This document shows positions 54,876 through 64,000 of a stretch of 64,000 nt of DNA, in pieces. The stretch's first letter is position 1. The number at the start of each line of letters is the position of its first letter. The notes beneath the pieces are model-generated. The model searched no databases. It had not been told where the DNA came from and saw only the letters and a list, made by a program, of their open reading frames with translations. Made by a program: the position numbers and the translations under genes. Source of the DNA: Teretinema zuelzerae (GTDB lineage Bacteria > Spirochaetota > Spirochaetia > Treponematales > Treponemataceae); the NCBI RefSeq assembly GCF_021021555.1, contig NZ_JAINWA010000001.1:1540153-1604152 (forward strand), given 5' to 3'.

Positions 54876-55216
54876 CAAAGTGCTTGACAGATACATAGTA
54901 ATCAACATAAACGCTATCCCGACCAATTCAAGCAGCACCGCATCGAAGAGCAATTTTTTTCTCTTCCTGTTATTTCTTTCATACCTGTTATTGAAGAATA
55001 GCTTCAATCTTCCGGAAATAATTGCTTCATACGTTGCATTTCGTTCTGTTTTATCGATCACGAAAACAATCTCGAGTTCTTTTTTACTGAACAACTTGAT
55101 AGTCCGCATTCTTAATTCATTGAGAAAATCCGAAGAGAAATACCGTTCTTCGTATCCTCTGATATCAAAATCGGAAAAAGATCATCGTAATTATCTATAG
55201 CGATTTGCACACTCAT
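54861..55216 (-). CDS. Small membrane protein (one frameshift)
   Basis: Two frames (55112-55216 and 54861-55109) join into 118 residues after adding one base near 55122-55126. The start at 55216 has GAGGG upstream. A basic patch (N-R-Y-E-R-N-N-R-K-R-K-K) precedes two hydrophobic stretches that form one or two membrane helices near the C terminus. No family recognised. Confidence 0.45.
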
Positions 55217-55387
55217 GGCACCCTCAACCAATACTGCGCCGACGGCGAACAGCCGATACTTAGTATAACACTTGAAGTTAGAAACCCGCATTATAAGCAC
55301 AGCAGCCGGATGCCGTTGCCGGTTATATTTCCTAAAAAGGCCGACTATTTCGCTTGTACCGTTTGATAATCATTGCAATAAAAGGGT

Positions 55388-55830
55388 TTATCTCTCATAG
55401 CAACCTGAGTCAAAACCTTTTTTTGAATTTCCATTAAACCCAAGCGATTCATAAAATTGATGCGCTTCGATCCTTTTTGAACTGCTTAACAATACTACTT
55501 TATAGCAATTATTCGCTTTTGCTAGTTCAACGGCATTTCCACCAATATTTTGCCTATTCCTTTTCTTCTGTGTCTGATTGAATGATGACATTTTCAATTA
55601 TTCCATAAGGCCTGCCGGATCGCGTTAAATTGTCGATTATTGCTATATTACAGGTTCCGACATTCATTATCCTCAATCGCAACTAAATACGTCAGCACAT
55701 GTTGGAATTCGCTTTTTTCCAAATGGCTTCCGCGTTGGTAAATCCAATTCATCACTTCCGGATTCAATTCTTATACAAATCAAGTATCTTTGGCAGATCA
55801 TTAATTGACGCTTTTCTGACTTCATTTTTT
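55388..55830 (-). pseudogene. GNAT acetyltransferase, broken
   Basis: Fragments in several frames read as one GNAT enzyme. In order they are: I-N-D-L-P-K-I-L-D-L-Y-K near the start, L-T-Y-L-V-A-I-E-D, R-R-K-G-I-G-K-I-L-V-E (the acetyl-CoA motif) and S-S-K-R-I-E-A-H-Q-F-Y-E-S-L-G-F at the end. At least four single-base changes interrupt it. The substrate cannot be told. It is a small cargo or chromosomal gene at the right edge of the scar. Confidence 0.6.
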
Positions 55831-56103
55831 CCTCCATCGCCGTGGCGATGATCGCGAGCAAATTATAACCAGCCCTCAAGAAGGGTAGATATAATAGAGA
55901 AATTATACCCCAAAACCTATGCCGCCGAAACAGGCTACAGAAAAGACTATTGGAATTAGTACTTCAAGTATTTTATCATAAAATTCACTGCTTTTAAGGG
56001 AAAAAAGTGTAAGCATCCTTTTTATGCTGCAAGAGATTTGCATCTCATTGCGATCGATCTTGTTGACAACTCAGCCTGCTATAGATACTATTGTTTCCAC
56101 TAT

Positions 56104-57370
56104 GAAGACGGCAGAAAACTCGTTAATTACAACCTTGATCGGTTTGCGCGGAACGCACGCGCGTGCGTATATACAGAACCCATGTGGGACTTTCCATGAG
56201 CCTCTGTCTCCCCTATGCGTCTATTTACATGCTGGCGCTCGGCATTAAGATGCCGACATCGGCTTATTGACTACGGTCGGAATGTTGTCGCAGGTGGTGT
56301 TCGGACTGCTCGCGGAGTCATCACCGACAAAATGGGACGCCGCAAAACCACGGCGGTCTTTGATTTCCTTGCCTGGTGCGTGCCTGCGTATCTGGATGTT
56401 CGCCCAAAATTTCTGGTCTTTCTTGGAGCCCAGCTCGTCAACGGATGTGGAAGGTGACGCAGAATTCCTGGGACTGTCTTCTCGTAAAGATGTGGAAAAA
56501 GACCAGATAACCAAGGTCTATTCCCTCGTGATCATCGCAAGCCATCTCTCGCTCTCTTCGCGCCGATTGCGAGCTTCCTTGTCGCCCGGATATCCCTCGT
56601 TCCCGCGGTCAGGATTCTTACCTTAACGCTTTCATCGTCATGACCGCCAAGATATTCATCCTGTATGCCGCGTCCCATGAAACCTCGACCGGCGTAGTGA
56701 GAATGCGGAAACAAAGGGGAAAAGCATCCCATCGCTCCTTGCGGGATACGGAGGGTTATCAGAATCATTCTCCGCTCGAAGGGAAGCATATTCTCCCTCG
56801 TCATCGCAGCTCTCGTGGGCGCCGTCGGCATGGTGAACACCACCTTCTGGCAGGTAATCGCAAGCAGAAAGCTCCTCGTGCCGGACGCTGTTCTGCCCTT
56901 CTTCCCGATGCTGAATCGTTCATTGCCATGTTTTTTCTGTTCACGGTAATCCCGAGGGTAACCGCTACCCCCGACTACAAAAACCCTTGCTCTTTGGTTT
57001 ATTTCTTACTTCATCGGGCAGAATATACTGGCCCTCATCCCCGCTCCGGCACACGCGCTTGCTGCCCCGGGATACGCGCTCCTTGCTTTTTCGCTGGCGT
57101 TCGACGGTTTCGGCGCAGGCATTCTCGCGATGCTGGCGGAATCACTCGTCGCCTTGTACGTAGACAAAAAGGAGCGCGCGCGGGTTATGGCCGTCCAACA
57201 CATGATCATCATGCTGGCTACCGCCCCCTTCGGCTGGATAAGCGGACTCCTGTCCAGTATTCGCGAACCCTGCCGTTCCGGCTGACTATCGTGCTGATAT
57301 TCCTGGCATTATCACCACGTTGCGATACTACCGGACGATCGAGGACTGTCACGAAAATCAAGTCGATTAA
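56104..57370 (+). pseudogene. MFS transporter, broken
   Basis: Pieces in all three frames form one major facilitator protein: Y-N-L-D-R-F-A-R-N-A near the start, I-G-L-L-T-T-V-G-M-L-S-Q-V-V-F-G-L-L, T-D-K-M-G-R-R-K-T-T (the family's loop 2-3 motif), S-L-V-I-I-A-S-H-L-S and, late, D-K-K-E-R-A-R-V-M-A-V-Q-H. Eight or more frame changes occur. The base composition is richer in G and C than the element, so this is probably host chromosome. The substrate is unknown. Confidence 0.65.
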
Positions 57371-57466
57371 CACTACTTGATTTATAGTCGATATTTGATT
57401 TCAGTCCTCCTGCATGTACCGAAGCCGGAGGAACGGGCGGCTTTGGGCGGGTCTCAGGCTGAACGG

Positions 57467-59489
57467 TTAGCGTATAGCGATGTTTTCTTCAAGCGAGCGC
57501 AGGGCGCCGGTCATTGTATCGTTTGAGACGAGACCGGATTTTCCGAGGAAAATGAAGAAGAGGTTTTTATTCTTGGGCATAGTGACGGAATCCAGTATGA
57601 AAGTTCGTGAATCTTGCCGGCTTTTGAATTGCCTTCCTCGACATACGGGACGCCTGAGTACGGTGTTTTCTTTCAAGCGCGTAATTCTGCCATTCGTCAT
57701 GGAAGGTTTTCGGCAGGCGGGATCAGGTTCGGTCATGCGCATGATATAGGCGAAGTGTTCGGGTCGAACCTCCGCGAGAATCGCCCTGCGCACGTCCCAG
57801 ACGGGTTCGTCGTTTTTCAACAGGAATTAAGATTAATAAGCATGAGGGTTTTATCCTCGATCGGAACGACGGGGTCGAAAGCCTTCAATGAAAAATCTCC
57901 GGCATCAAGAGCCGCAGTTTTGCCGTTTTCGTACGAAAACGACATTTGTTTCAGCGGGCCTGAAAGAAAATCGGGACGAGCGAAAAAGGCCTTCCATTCT
58001 TCAGTGTTCCCATATACGAAATCCCGACGAAGTCCACCAAATGTTTCATGTCCCACATCCAATCGGTTCGATCCGCGCTGGAAATGTCCTTGTACAGGAG
58101 AGAAACGCCCTGAGGTGTCGGAGTCGAGAAAATAATGATCATCTGGTCGGCGTATTCATCAGCCATTGATGTATATCCCACCGGCGGCCCCAACGATCTA
58201 CATGAGAACCGGTATACAAAGGATCGCCCATGGAAGTAATGCGGACGCCGATATCGGAAGACGTCACTTTGCGTTCGTATTTTATGCCTTTGACGATATG
58301 ATCCATGAGAATCCTGGGATTATCAGTGTATTCGGCGGGGGGACGGAATCAGGATTTCTATATCGAGAAAAATATGCCTGAATTCTCGTACGGCTCGCCC
58401 CAATACACTTTGCCGTTCTCTCCGATGTCGGAGGAATTCGCCTGTATGTTCGACATGAACCAGGAATTATCGTTGCTCCCCTGCAGACACAATTGCGGAA
58501 AAGCCGAGACATAGATGGAGTTCAGAACCTTCAGCGAATTCGGGCCGTTCGGGAAGAGATCATCCCTGTTTTCTTCCAGAAGAGCCGCCATGCCCTCGGA
58601 AGCGATTTCCCGATTTCTGAGAGACAGCCACTGTACGAGATCACGATAGGGCATCGGCAAGGCCGTCTCTTTAACCGTGGTGCGCGTCAGTTTTTTTGTG
58701 AATATCGAGAAACCGAAATTCAGGCGCGAGTATAGTATCGCTTTGCCGGGAATGATGTCCTTCATGCCGAGCGCATAGCAGAAATCGTCCTTTTTGCTGA
58801 GAACAATCCCGATTACCTTGAAAGAAGAATCGAGAAGAGGTCCGCCTGAGTTTCCGGGATTGGTCGCGATGGAGCTTTTCAGGTATTCCCATTCGCCGTT
58901 TTCCGGTTCGGGAAGCGTATCGAGCAGGCGGCCTTCGCGTATGACGATGCCCTCGCCGTATGCATTGCCGGCGGTATATATCGTTTTGTTGAACTGCGCT
59001 TCATCCGCGATTTCGAACCATGAAGAGCACTCGAAGTCTTTTACGGTGAATACCACATAATCCCTGTTCGACGAGTAGGAAACGACGGTATCGATTTCGC
59101 GGACTATCTCCTCGGTCTTGCCGCTGCCGGTACGTATTTTTTGCCGAATGTAGCGTTCGGTGAATACAAGAGAATCCCGATCGAGGCCTAATACATGGGC
59201 TGCCGTCACCAGTTCAGTCCGGCTGACGGCGAAAGCGGTCCCCAGACCGATGTACGGATCGTTCCGTTCCTTGAAATCGAGAAGGTTCCAATGGGGTTCA
59301 GCCTCATATGAAAGAGAATCCGAAGTTGGTTTCTTCGCAACGACTTCGTAGCAATTGGAGTTTATCATTTCTACTGTTTTTGAATTAATCGCGGCGCCCT
59401 CTCCCCTGGCTGAGTCGCGGAGGAGGGCAGGAAGCAAAACCGACCAGGAACACCGCTGCGAGAATGACTGGAAAGACTGTCTTTTTCAT
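57467..59489 (-). pseudogene. Exported S1-type serine protease, broken in its C-terminal half
   Basis: The true start is probably ATG 59489 with a lipoprotein signal (F-P-V-I-L-A-A-V-F-L-V-G-F-A-S-C), joined by a one-base addition to the long frame 58358-59437. The trypsin-like triad is visible: V-T-A-A-H-V (His), N-R-D-Y-V-V-F (Asp), T-N-P-G-N-S-G-G-P-L-L (Ser). HtrA-like proteases share these, but I see no PDZ domain. The C-terminal 300 residues are spread over four frames and are unrecognised. Confidence 0.7.
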
Positions 59490-59599
59490 GAAATCACCTT
59501 ACTATGTATGGGCATTTTACGTGATGAACCCCTAGTATATAACGTAAATCCCTAACGAGTAAATCTCGATATTGCGGATTACGGAAAAGGAGAGACGGT

Positions 59600-60168
59600 A
59601 TGAGAAGATTAGCGGCGGCGGTTATTTTTATTGCGGTAGTGCTTGGGCCTGCGGCGGCGCAGAAGAAAAAGGCGGCCGAATACGCGAAGGAAAACGACTT
59701 TTCCTTTTTCTTTCCCGAATACAAACATACTCGAAATTTTACCGACATAGACGAGGCGTACGATCATATCGAGGCGTCGATGCATAAGCTGAAAAAGACA
59801 ATCGGCATGCCGAAGGCTAAAGGACTGGCGGCGAAACTTATCGGTCCAGAACGCGCGGACAAAAAGCCGATCAGCGTCTCGTACTTCCTTTCGGCTAGCG
59901 ACTCCAACGGCGCTGTGAATGTACACAAGGAGGGATCCGGGATCGAGTCTTCTTTGAAGAATCTGATAACCGCTTCGATCGTATACGTCGTGTTCTGCGA
60001 CGATAGAGCTGTTTCGATATCCGAGTTCTACATTAAAGACGGATACCGTTTCAGTTCTAATTCGCAACCGAAAAGTTTACCTTCGGGAAGGACGAATATT
60101 CTGCCGTGTATCCCTTCGGGTGGGGCCTCGACAAAGCCTTCGAGTATCTGAAAAAGGAACGAGACTGA
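59600..60168 (+). CDS. Exported protein of unknown function (one frameshift)
   Basis: Adding one A to the run at 60071-60074 turns the frame into 189 residues ending D-K-A-F-E-Y-L-K-K-E-R-D. A signal peptide (V-I-F-I-A-V-V-L-G-P-A-A-A-Q) is clear. The mature part starts with K-K-K-A-A-E-Y and has no recognised domain. GGAGAGACGGT lies before the start. It diverges from the protease gene. Confidence 0.6.
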
Positions 60169-60203
60169 ATCCTGAGATTCGATGCAGCGTCGCTCCCCTT
60201 TCG

Positions 60204-60959
60204 TTACATCATCCTGCCTGCTGCGCGCGCGAGGAATTTCCGGGGGGCGAAGCGGGTGAAAAAGGCGGTCAGTTTCCAGATAGCGGTCGGAAGAATAGCG
60301 GCTTTGCCTTTTTCGGCCGCCTTGAGGGCGCGGCTGACGACGAGGGAGCTCGGTACGAGACCCTTCATGCCGTGGTCCTTTTTGTTCGCGGCGATTTCGA
60401 AGAACTCGGTGGCGACGGGGCCGGGGCAGAGAGCGGTAACAGAGATGCCGCGGGCTTCGAGTTCTACGGCAAGGGCTTCGCTGAAGCTGAGCACGTAGGA
60501 CTTCGAGGCGGCGTAGACGGCCATCGTGGATATCGGAAGGAAGGCCGCGAGGGAGGCCACCTGTATGATGGAGCTACCCGTTGCCATGTACGGGAGCGCG
60601 TCGTAGGTGAGCGCGGTCAGGGTTCGCACGTTAAGGTCAACCATGCCCAGGTTGTCGCCGCGCGAAAGGTCGGAGAAATTCCCGATCTTTCCGTAGCCTG
60701 CGTTGTTCACGAGGATGCGCACGGAAGGCTTCTCGGCGGCAAGCTTCGCCGTGATAATCGAGATGCCTTCGTCGGTAGACAAGTCGGCTTCGATGATGAC
60801 GGCGCGGGCATTCTTCAATTCGCCGGCGAGGGATTCAAGGCGCGCACGTCTTCTGGCGACGAGCCAGATTTCGTCTATTCCTTCCCGCCCGTCTATCTGC
60901 CGGGCGAAGTCCGAACCCATTCCGCTGGAAGCTCCGGTTACTATGGCAATCTGTTTCAT
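60204..60959 (-). CDS. Short-chain dehydrogenase/reductase
   Basis: 251 residues and intact. The NAD(P) motif T-G-A-S-S-G-M-G is at residues 9-16, N-N-A-G-Y-G near 87, the catalytic Ser in Q-V-A-S-L-A and Y-A-A-S-K (Tyr/Lys) near 153. After these comes C-P-G-P-V-A-T-E-F. A C-terminal hydrophobic and basic tail (K-L-T-A-F-F-T-R-F-A-P-R-K) may touch the membrane. The substrate cannot be told. It runs towards the exported-protein gene. Confidence 0.9.
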   Translation of the reverse strand: MKQIAIVTGASSGMGSDFARQIDGREGIDEIWLVARRRARLESLAGELKNARAVIIEADLSTDEGISIITAKLAAEKPSVRILVNNAGYGKIGNFSDLSRGDNLGMVDLNVRTLTALTYDALPYMATGSSIIQVASLAAFLPISTMAVYAASKSYVLSFSEALAVELEARGISVTALCPGPVATEFFEIAANKKDHGMKGLVPSSLVVSRALKAAEKGKAAILPTAIWKLTAFFTRFAPRKFLARAAGRMM

Positions 60960-61030
60960 TCTGTTTTTTCCTTGAGCGATACCGTTAATATCAGCATACC
61001 GAAACAGGAAGGCTACTCAATTTTTTCCGC

Positions 61031-62740
61031 TCAGTTTCCCGTTTGGGCTTTGGTGAAAGCGTCGATGAGGACGCGGTTCGCCCAAGCGGGATCGGGGTAG
61101 CCGCGGTCGTTTCCGTAAATTCCGAAGGCGCTTTCGTGCCAGGTGTGATAGTTGTAGTTGATCGAGTACTCGGCAAGGATGTCCAGGATATCGGCGATCC
61201 AGATTTCTCCGCCGCGGTTCTCCGCGAAAGCTTCGCGCATCAGGCCGAATTCACCGATGTAAAGCGGCACGTTGCGCGTTTTTCCGTAGTCGGCGTACTC
61301 CCTGAAGACCGATTCAAGATACGCCTTGTTCCACACATGGACCGAGTCCGCGGAGTAGTAATCGAGGCGGACGACGACGCGCGACGACGGATCGGCTTTC
61401 TTGATTTTAACCCAGCCGCTCGCCTTGTACCCGTTGCCTTGCGTGATTTTCAAGGGAGAGCCGTGGTCGCTGATGTTGGCGTCGCCGGTTGAGCCGCTGA
61501 TCTCAAGCGCAGTTTTTGCGGTGCGTCCGCCCGCTTTTTTGGCGAACGAGCCGCTCGAGTCTTCAGACCAATAATACCAGCCTGACTCGGAATCCGCCGC
61601 TGAGCGGTATACGACGCCGAGGGATCTTCCCTCGGGATCGAACTCTTCTATTTCCAGATCCGAGACGAGAACTGAGCCCGAACGGCCGAGCGAGCGGGCT
61701 TGAACGGTCGGGTGGCCCAGTTTGAATCTATCGTTCGCGGGATAGTGAACGGCCCCTTCGAGGTAAATCCACCCGTCGCGGTCTACAGGAGCGGCGGGAT
61801 TGGAGTCGGTAAAACCGGCCCATCGTTTATTTTTCGCCTCGATCCGGTTTTGTCGGGCCAGACGGCATACGAGCCTTTATAGCTTGTCCAACTTGCATTT
61901 TGGTGACTAAAGGGCATCGGATCGTAGAGGTGGAATTCATAAACGAGTTGTCCGCTCGGATCTTTCAGTCCCTGGGGGAAGTAGAGGTTCTGTTCGATTT
62001 CCGCCGTTGTTCCGTTTTTAAGCCAGATGGCGCGCTCGACGAAGATGAGGTGGCGCTGGTTGACGGAGCGGATCGAGTCGATGAGGTTTTGCGCGAGGGT
62101 TTCCCACTGCTTCATGCCGGAGACGGAACGGCTCGTTGAGGATGCCGAGCCGAGAACGCCGCTTTCGCCTGCGTACCTGCGGGCGATTTCCTTCCAGAGC
62201 GCGCCGAGGCGTTTCTGGTTAGCGGGGTTGTTCCACAGGGCGTCGCCCTGCCCGATCGACTGGTAGCGCCCTGGGGATAGTGCATGTTGAGAAGAACGGA
62301 TGCCCTGCTTTTTCGCGGCTGCTATGTTTGGTCGAGCCAGGCGAAGCCCGCTTCCTTGTAGGCGTAGGGTTTAGAGTCGTCTTCGAAGAGCCCGTAATTG
62401 ATGTAGAAGCGCACCGAGTTAAAGCCCATCGCGGCTGCCGCGGCGTAGTCGTCCATCGTGTGGTGCGTAAAGCCGTTCGCGCTCGAAGGATTCGACCACA
62501 CCGAGTTCCCGAACGCGACCCGCGCACCGTGTACGGAGAGCCGTCCGGCTCGACAGCAGGGTTCCCGAGCCTGAATCAGATCTCCCCTATCCTGCCCGGT
62601 TACAGGCGCTGTCGACAGTCCGGAACCGGACTTCTCGCCTGTTCCTGCGGAATATGCGGAGAAACTGCGAAAAACACGAAGGCGAGGAAAGAAATCAAAG
62701 AAGATAAAAAGGCGAATTGTTTTGAGCGAAGTGTATTCAT
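61031..62740 (-). pseudogene. GH5-like exported glycanase with inserted beta-sandwich, broken
   Basis: 1,710 bases read as one protein with several frame changes. The signal peptide starts at 62740 (F-L-S-S-L-I-S-F-L-A-F-V-F-F-A). GH5-like pieces are G-F-N-S-V-R-F-Y-I-N-Y, W-E-T-L-A-Q-N-L-I-D-S-I-R, H-L-I-F-V-E, V-Y-E-F-H-L-Y-D-P and, near the end, P-L-Y-I-G-E-F-G (likely nucleophile Glu). Between the last two, about 61300-61780, lies a segment of about 150 residues that looks like a carbohydrate-binding beta-sandwich. It would attack plant or microbial beta-glucans. Confidence 0.6.
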
Positions 62741-62783
62741 GAGGTCAAGTATACACCAGGACGAGGGGGCGGCGTAGTAGCGT

Positions 62784-62820
62784 TTTCTTGCCTATACCTA
62801 CGGTAGGTATAGGCAAGAAA
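62784..62820. repeat. 37-bp perfect palindrome upstream of the glycanase
   Basis: Arms of 18 bases (TTTCTTGCCTATACCTAC and its reverse complement) with a single central G. T's lead and A's trail, the reverse of a terminator. It is 44 bases upstream of the glycanase start, where an operator could be. Confidence 0.7.
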
Positions 62821-62956
62821 TACCTGCGAAGCCAGGGGGAGCCGCGTCTTGAGAGCTATCGGGAAGGGGCGCAGCCAGTCGCTAAAGGGAGAGCTGTTCC
62901 CCCTCCTCCGTTCTTGTATTCCGGGCCGGCAACGCTGATCCGGGCTATGAAAGGGC

Positions 62957-63482
62957 ATGGACTACGATTTTCTGGATTGGGCGCGGTTTTGGGCGTTCGC
63001 GTTTTTGTACGCGAGGGCGGCGGTAGAGGACGCGAGGACGATGAGGATGCATACCCGTCCACTGGAGGCGGCAGCGGTTCTGTTTTCGGCGGAAGGTTTC
63101 GCGCATTCTGCAGGGTGCGCGGGAGCGGGTTTGTGGTTTCTCGCGGCGAGGACGATGGCGGACGCTGCGGCGGGAGGAAGGAAGACGGCGGGAACGGGAC
63201 CTTGCGGCGTGCATGCTGCTAGGCGCTGGGGAGGATTCGAGTTCGCGGCGAAGGCGATAACGGCCGGGACGGTTTTGTGCACGGGGCCCTCGTCGATGCG
63301 GAATTCAGGAAGGGGAAACGGAGGATGCCCTTTGTGCCGGCGCTCGCGGCGGGTGCGTTGTGGACGATCGCGTCGGGGACTTGCGTCGGGTTTTCTGTCC
63401 GGTTGAGGCTTGCTGTTTTTTTTGAAGCGGATATTGGGCCAGAAAGACGGATCGAGGGCGATGTCGGGGCATGGAAGCATTA
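62957..63482 (+). pseudogene. Prepilin peptidase-like (A24) protein, broken
   Basis: Three frames combine into a hydrophobic protein. Early, V-E-D-A-R-T-M-R-M resembles the family's first loop with its Asp. Mid-protein, A-G-T-G joins D-L-A-A-C-M-L-L-G in another frame, giving the G-x-G-D catalytic motif. Late, R-R-M-P-F-V-P-A-L-A-A-G-A-L-W resembles the P-F-x-P-x-L motif. The neighbour is secretin-like, which supports a type II secretion or pilus role. At least three frame changes. Confidence 0.45.
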
Positions 63483-64000
63483 GTATCGCTCGCTTCGATG
63501 TCATTTGCTTGTTCGCATCATCGCCCGCTCGCTCGCTCGCGGTCTGTCTCGCTCTTTGTCTCTGCGCTTCGCCGCGAGGGCGGAAACAAATTCAGGCGGG
63601 AAGCTGAAAACCGCGGCCTTCGATTTTGTGAACCAGGAGTACGGGGATATTCTCTACGCGTTGTCTCTCTGGAGCGGCTTTACGCTGACGGCCGACGACA
63701 CGGTGAATGGGCGGGCGACGTTCCGGTATCGGGGCGCCGAGTTCCGGGAGGCGTTTTCGCTTTTTCTGAAAACTGAAAATCTCTATGCGCAGGAATCAGG
63801 CGGGGCGTGGACGGTGTCGAGAATGTCGCTTTCACGGACCGACGGCGGGTCGGAAGCAAACGGCGGGTCGAGCTCGGCAAGCGGCGGCGATAAAGATGCC
63901 GAATGCGAGTGGGTTCTGGACGCGTCGGGGGTGAGCGCGGAGAAGATGCTCGAACGAATTTCGAGGGAGAGCGGGCGGACCATCGTGTGGGAGGTGCTGC
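63471..64000 (+). CDS. Secretin-like (GspD-type) protein, N-terminal part, runs off the window
   Basis: After a signal-like stretch (A-V-C-L-A-L-C-L-C-A) and a frame change near 63560-63600 the frame is open to the edge. It contains D-F-V-N-Q-E-Y-G-D-I-L-Y-A-L-S, then G-F-T-L-T-A-D-D-T-V-N-G-R-A-T-F-R, the pattern of the secretin N0 (STN-like) domain, followed by a second N-domain start (G-V-S-A-E-K-M-L-E-R-I-S). Partial, so the pore domain is not seen. Confidence 0.45.

Noticed and set aside
62962..63504. A 180-codon minus-strand gene
   Set aside because: Its product is Pro/Arg-rich and featureless, as expected from the antisense of a GC-rich frame. The plus strand reads as a prepilin peptidase-like protein followed by a secretin-like gene.

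Overview
The window looks like chromosome of a Treponema-type spirochaete (Treponemataceae in the broad sense) carrying a large conjugative element. The evidence for the host is the jag-yidC-yidD-rnpA-rpmH block, a MoxR/DUF58/transglutaminase operon, a cyclophilin-FKBP fusion, many lipoprotein signal peptides and a type II secretion-like pair at the right edge. The species cannot be named from the sequence alone.

Layout. 1-5156 (+): end of a MoxR-type ATPase gene, a DUF58 protein and a transglutaminase-TPR protein. 5216-11828 (-): peptidyl-prolyl isomerase, glycerol kinase, an exported protein, then jag, yidC, yidD, rnpA and rpmH. About 12.0-53 kb: a more AT-rich mobile element. Its left arm (12.1-17.8 kb) has two paralogous small genes, ParA, ParB, a metallopeptidase, SSB and a nuclease. 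It is followed by a replication module (18.2-19.8 kb), a DUF3363/VirD2-type relaxase (19.8-21.0 kb), and a nearly complete type IV secretion system: VirD4, RHH protein, VirB11, B2, B3, B4, B5, B6, B8, B9, B10 (21.4-34.6 kb). A 1,887-residue Big-domain lipoprotein adhesin follows (34.8-40.4 kb). The right arm holds a Thoeris (ThsA/ThsB) defence pair that appears to sit in an integron gene cassette (40.56-42.85 kb), a lipoprotein, a 1,749-residue 'large polyvalent' protein with RadC/JAB, HExxH and ArdC-like parts, an ArdC-like protein, a PilZ protein and short cargo genes. 53.5-57.4 kb is a scar of broken genes (ISNCY-like transposase, acetyltransferase, MFS transporter). 57.4-64 kb returns to spirochaete chromosome (S1 protease, short-chain dehydrogenase, GH5 glycanase, prepilin peptidase-like, secretin-like).

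How the element may work (inference). Ten copies of a 24-bp palindrome lie only in the two arms (12.5-16.8 and 49.5-52.8 kb). They become one cluster around parAB if the element is circular, and their core resembles bacterial parS, so they are probably the ParB centromere. Five perfectly phased 22-bp repeats lie inside the replication-initiator-like gene and look like iterons of an internal origin. The relaxase and VirB/VirD4 machine would move the element, with the adhesin possibly helping mating contact. No integrase or resolvase was found, and the exact ends were not located.

Data caution. From about 42.2 kb to the right edge almost every gene is interrupted, and every interruption I could resolve is repaired by adding one base, usually in a homopolymer. 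The first 41 kb shows none. Local sequencing or assembly error is as likely as gene decay there, so most broken genes to the right may be intact in the organism.
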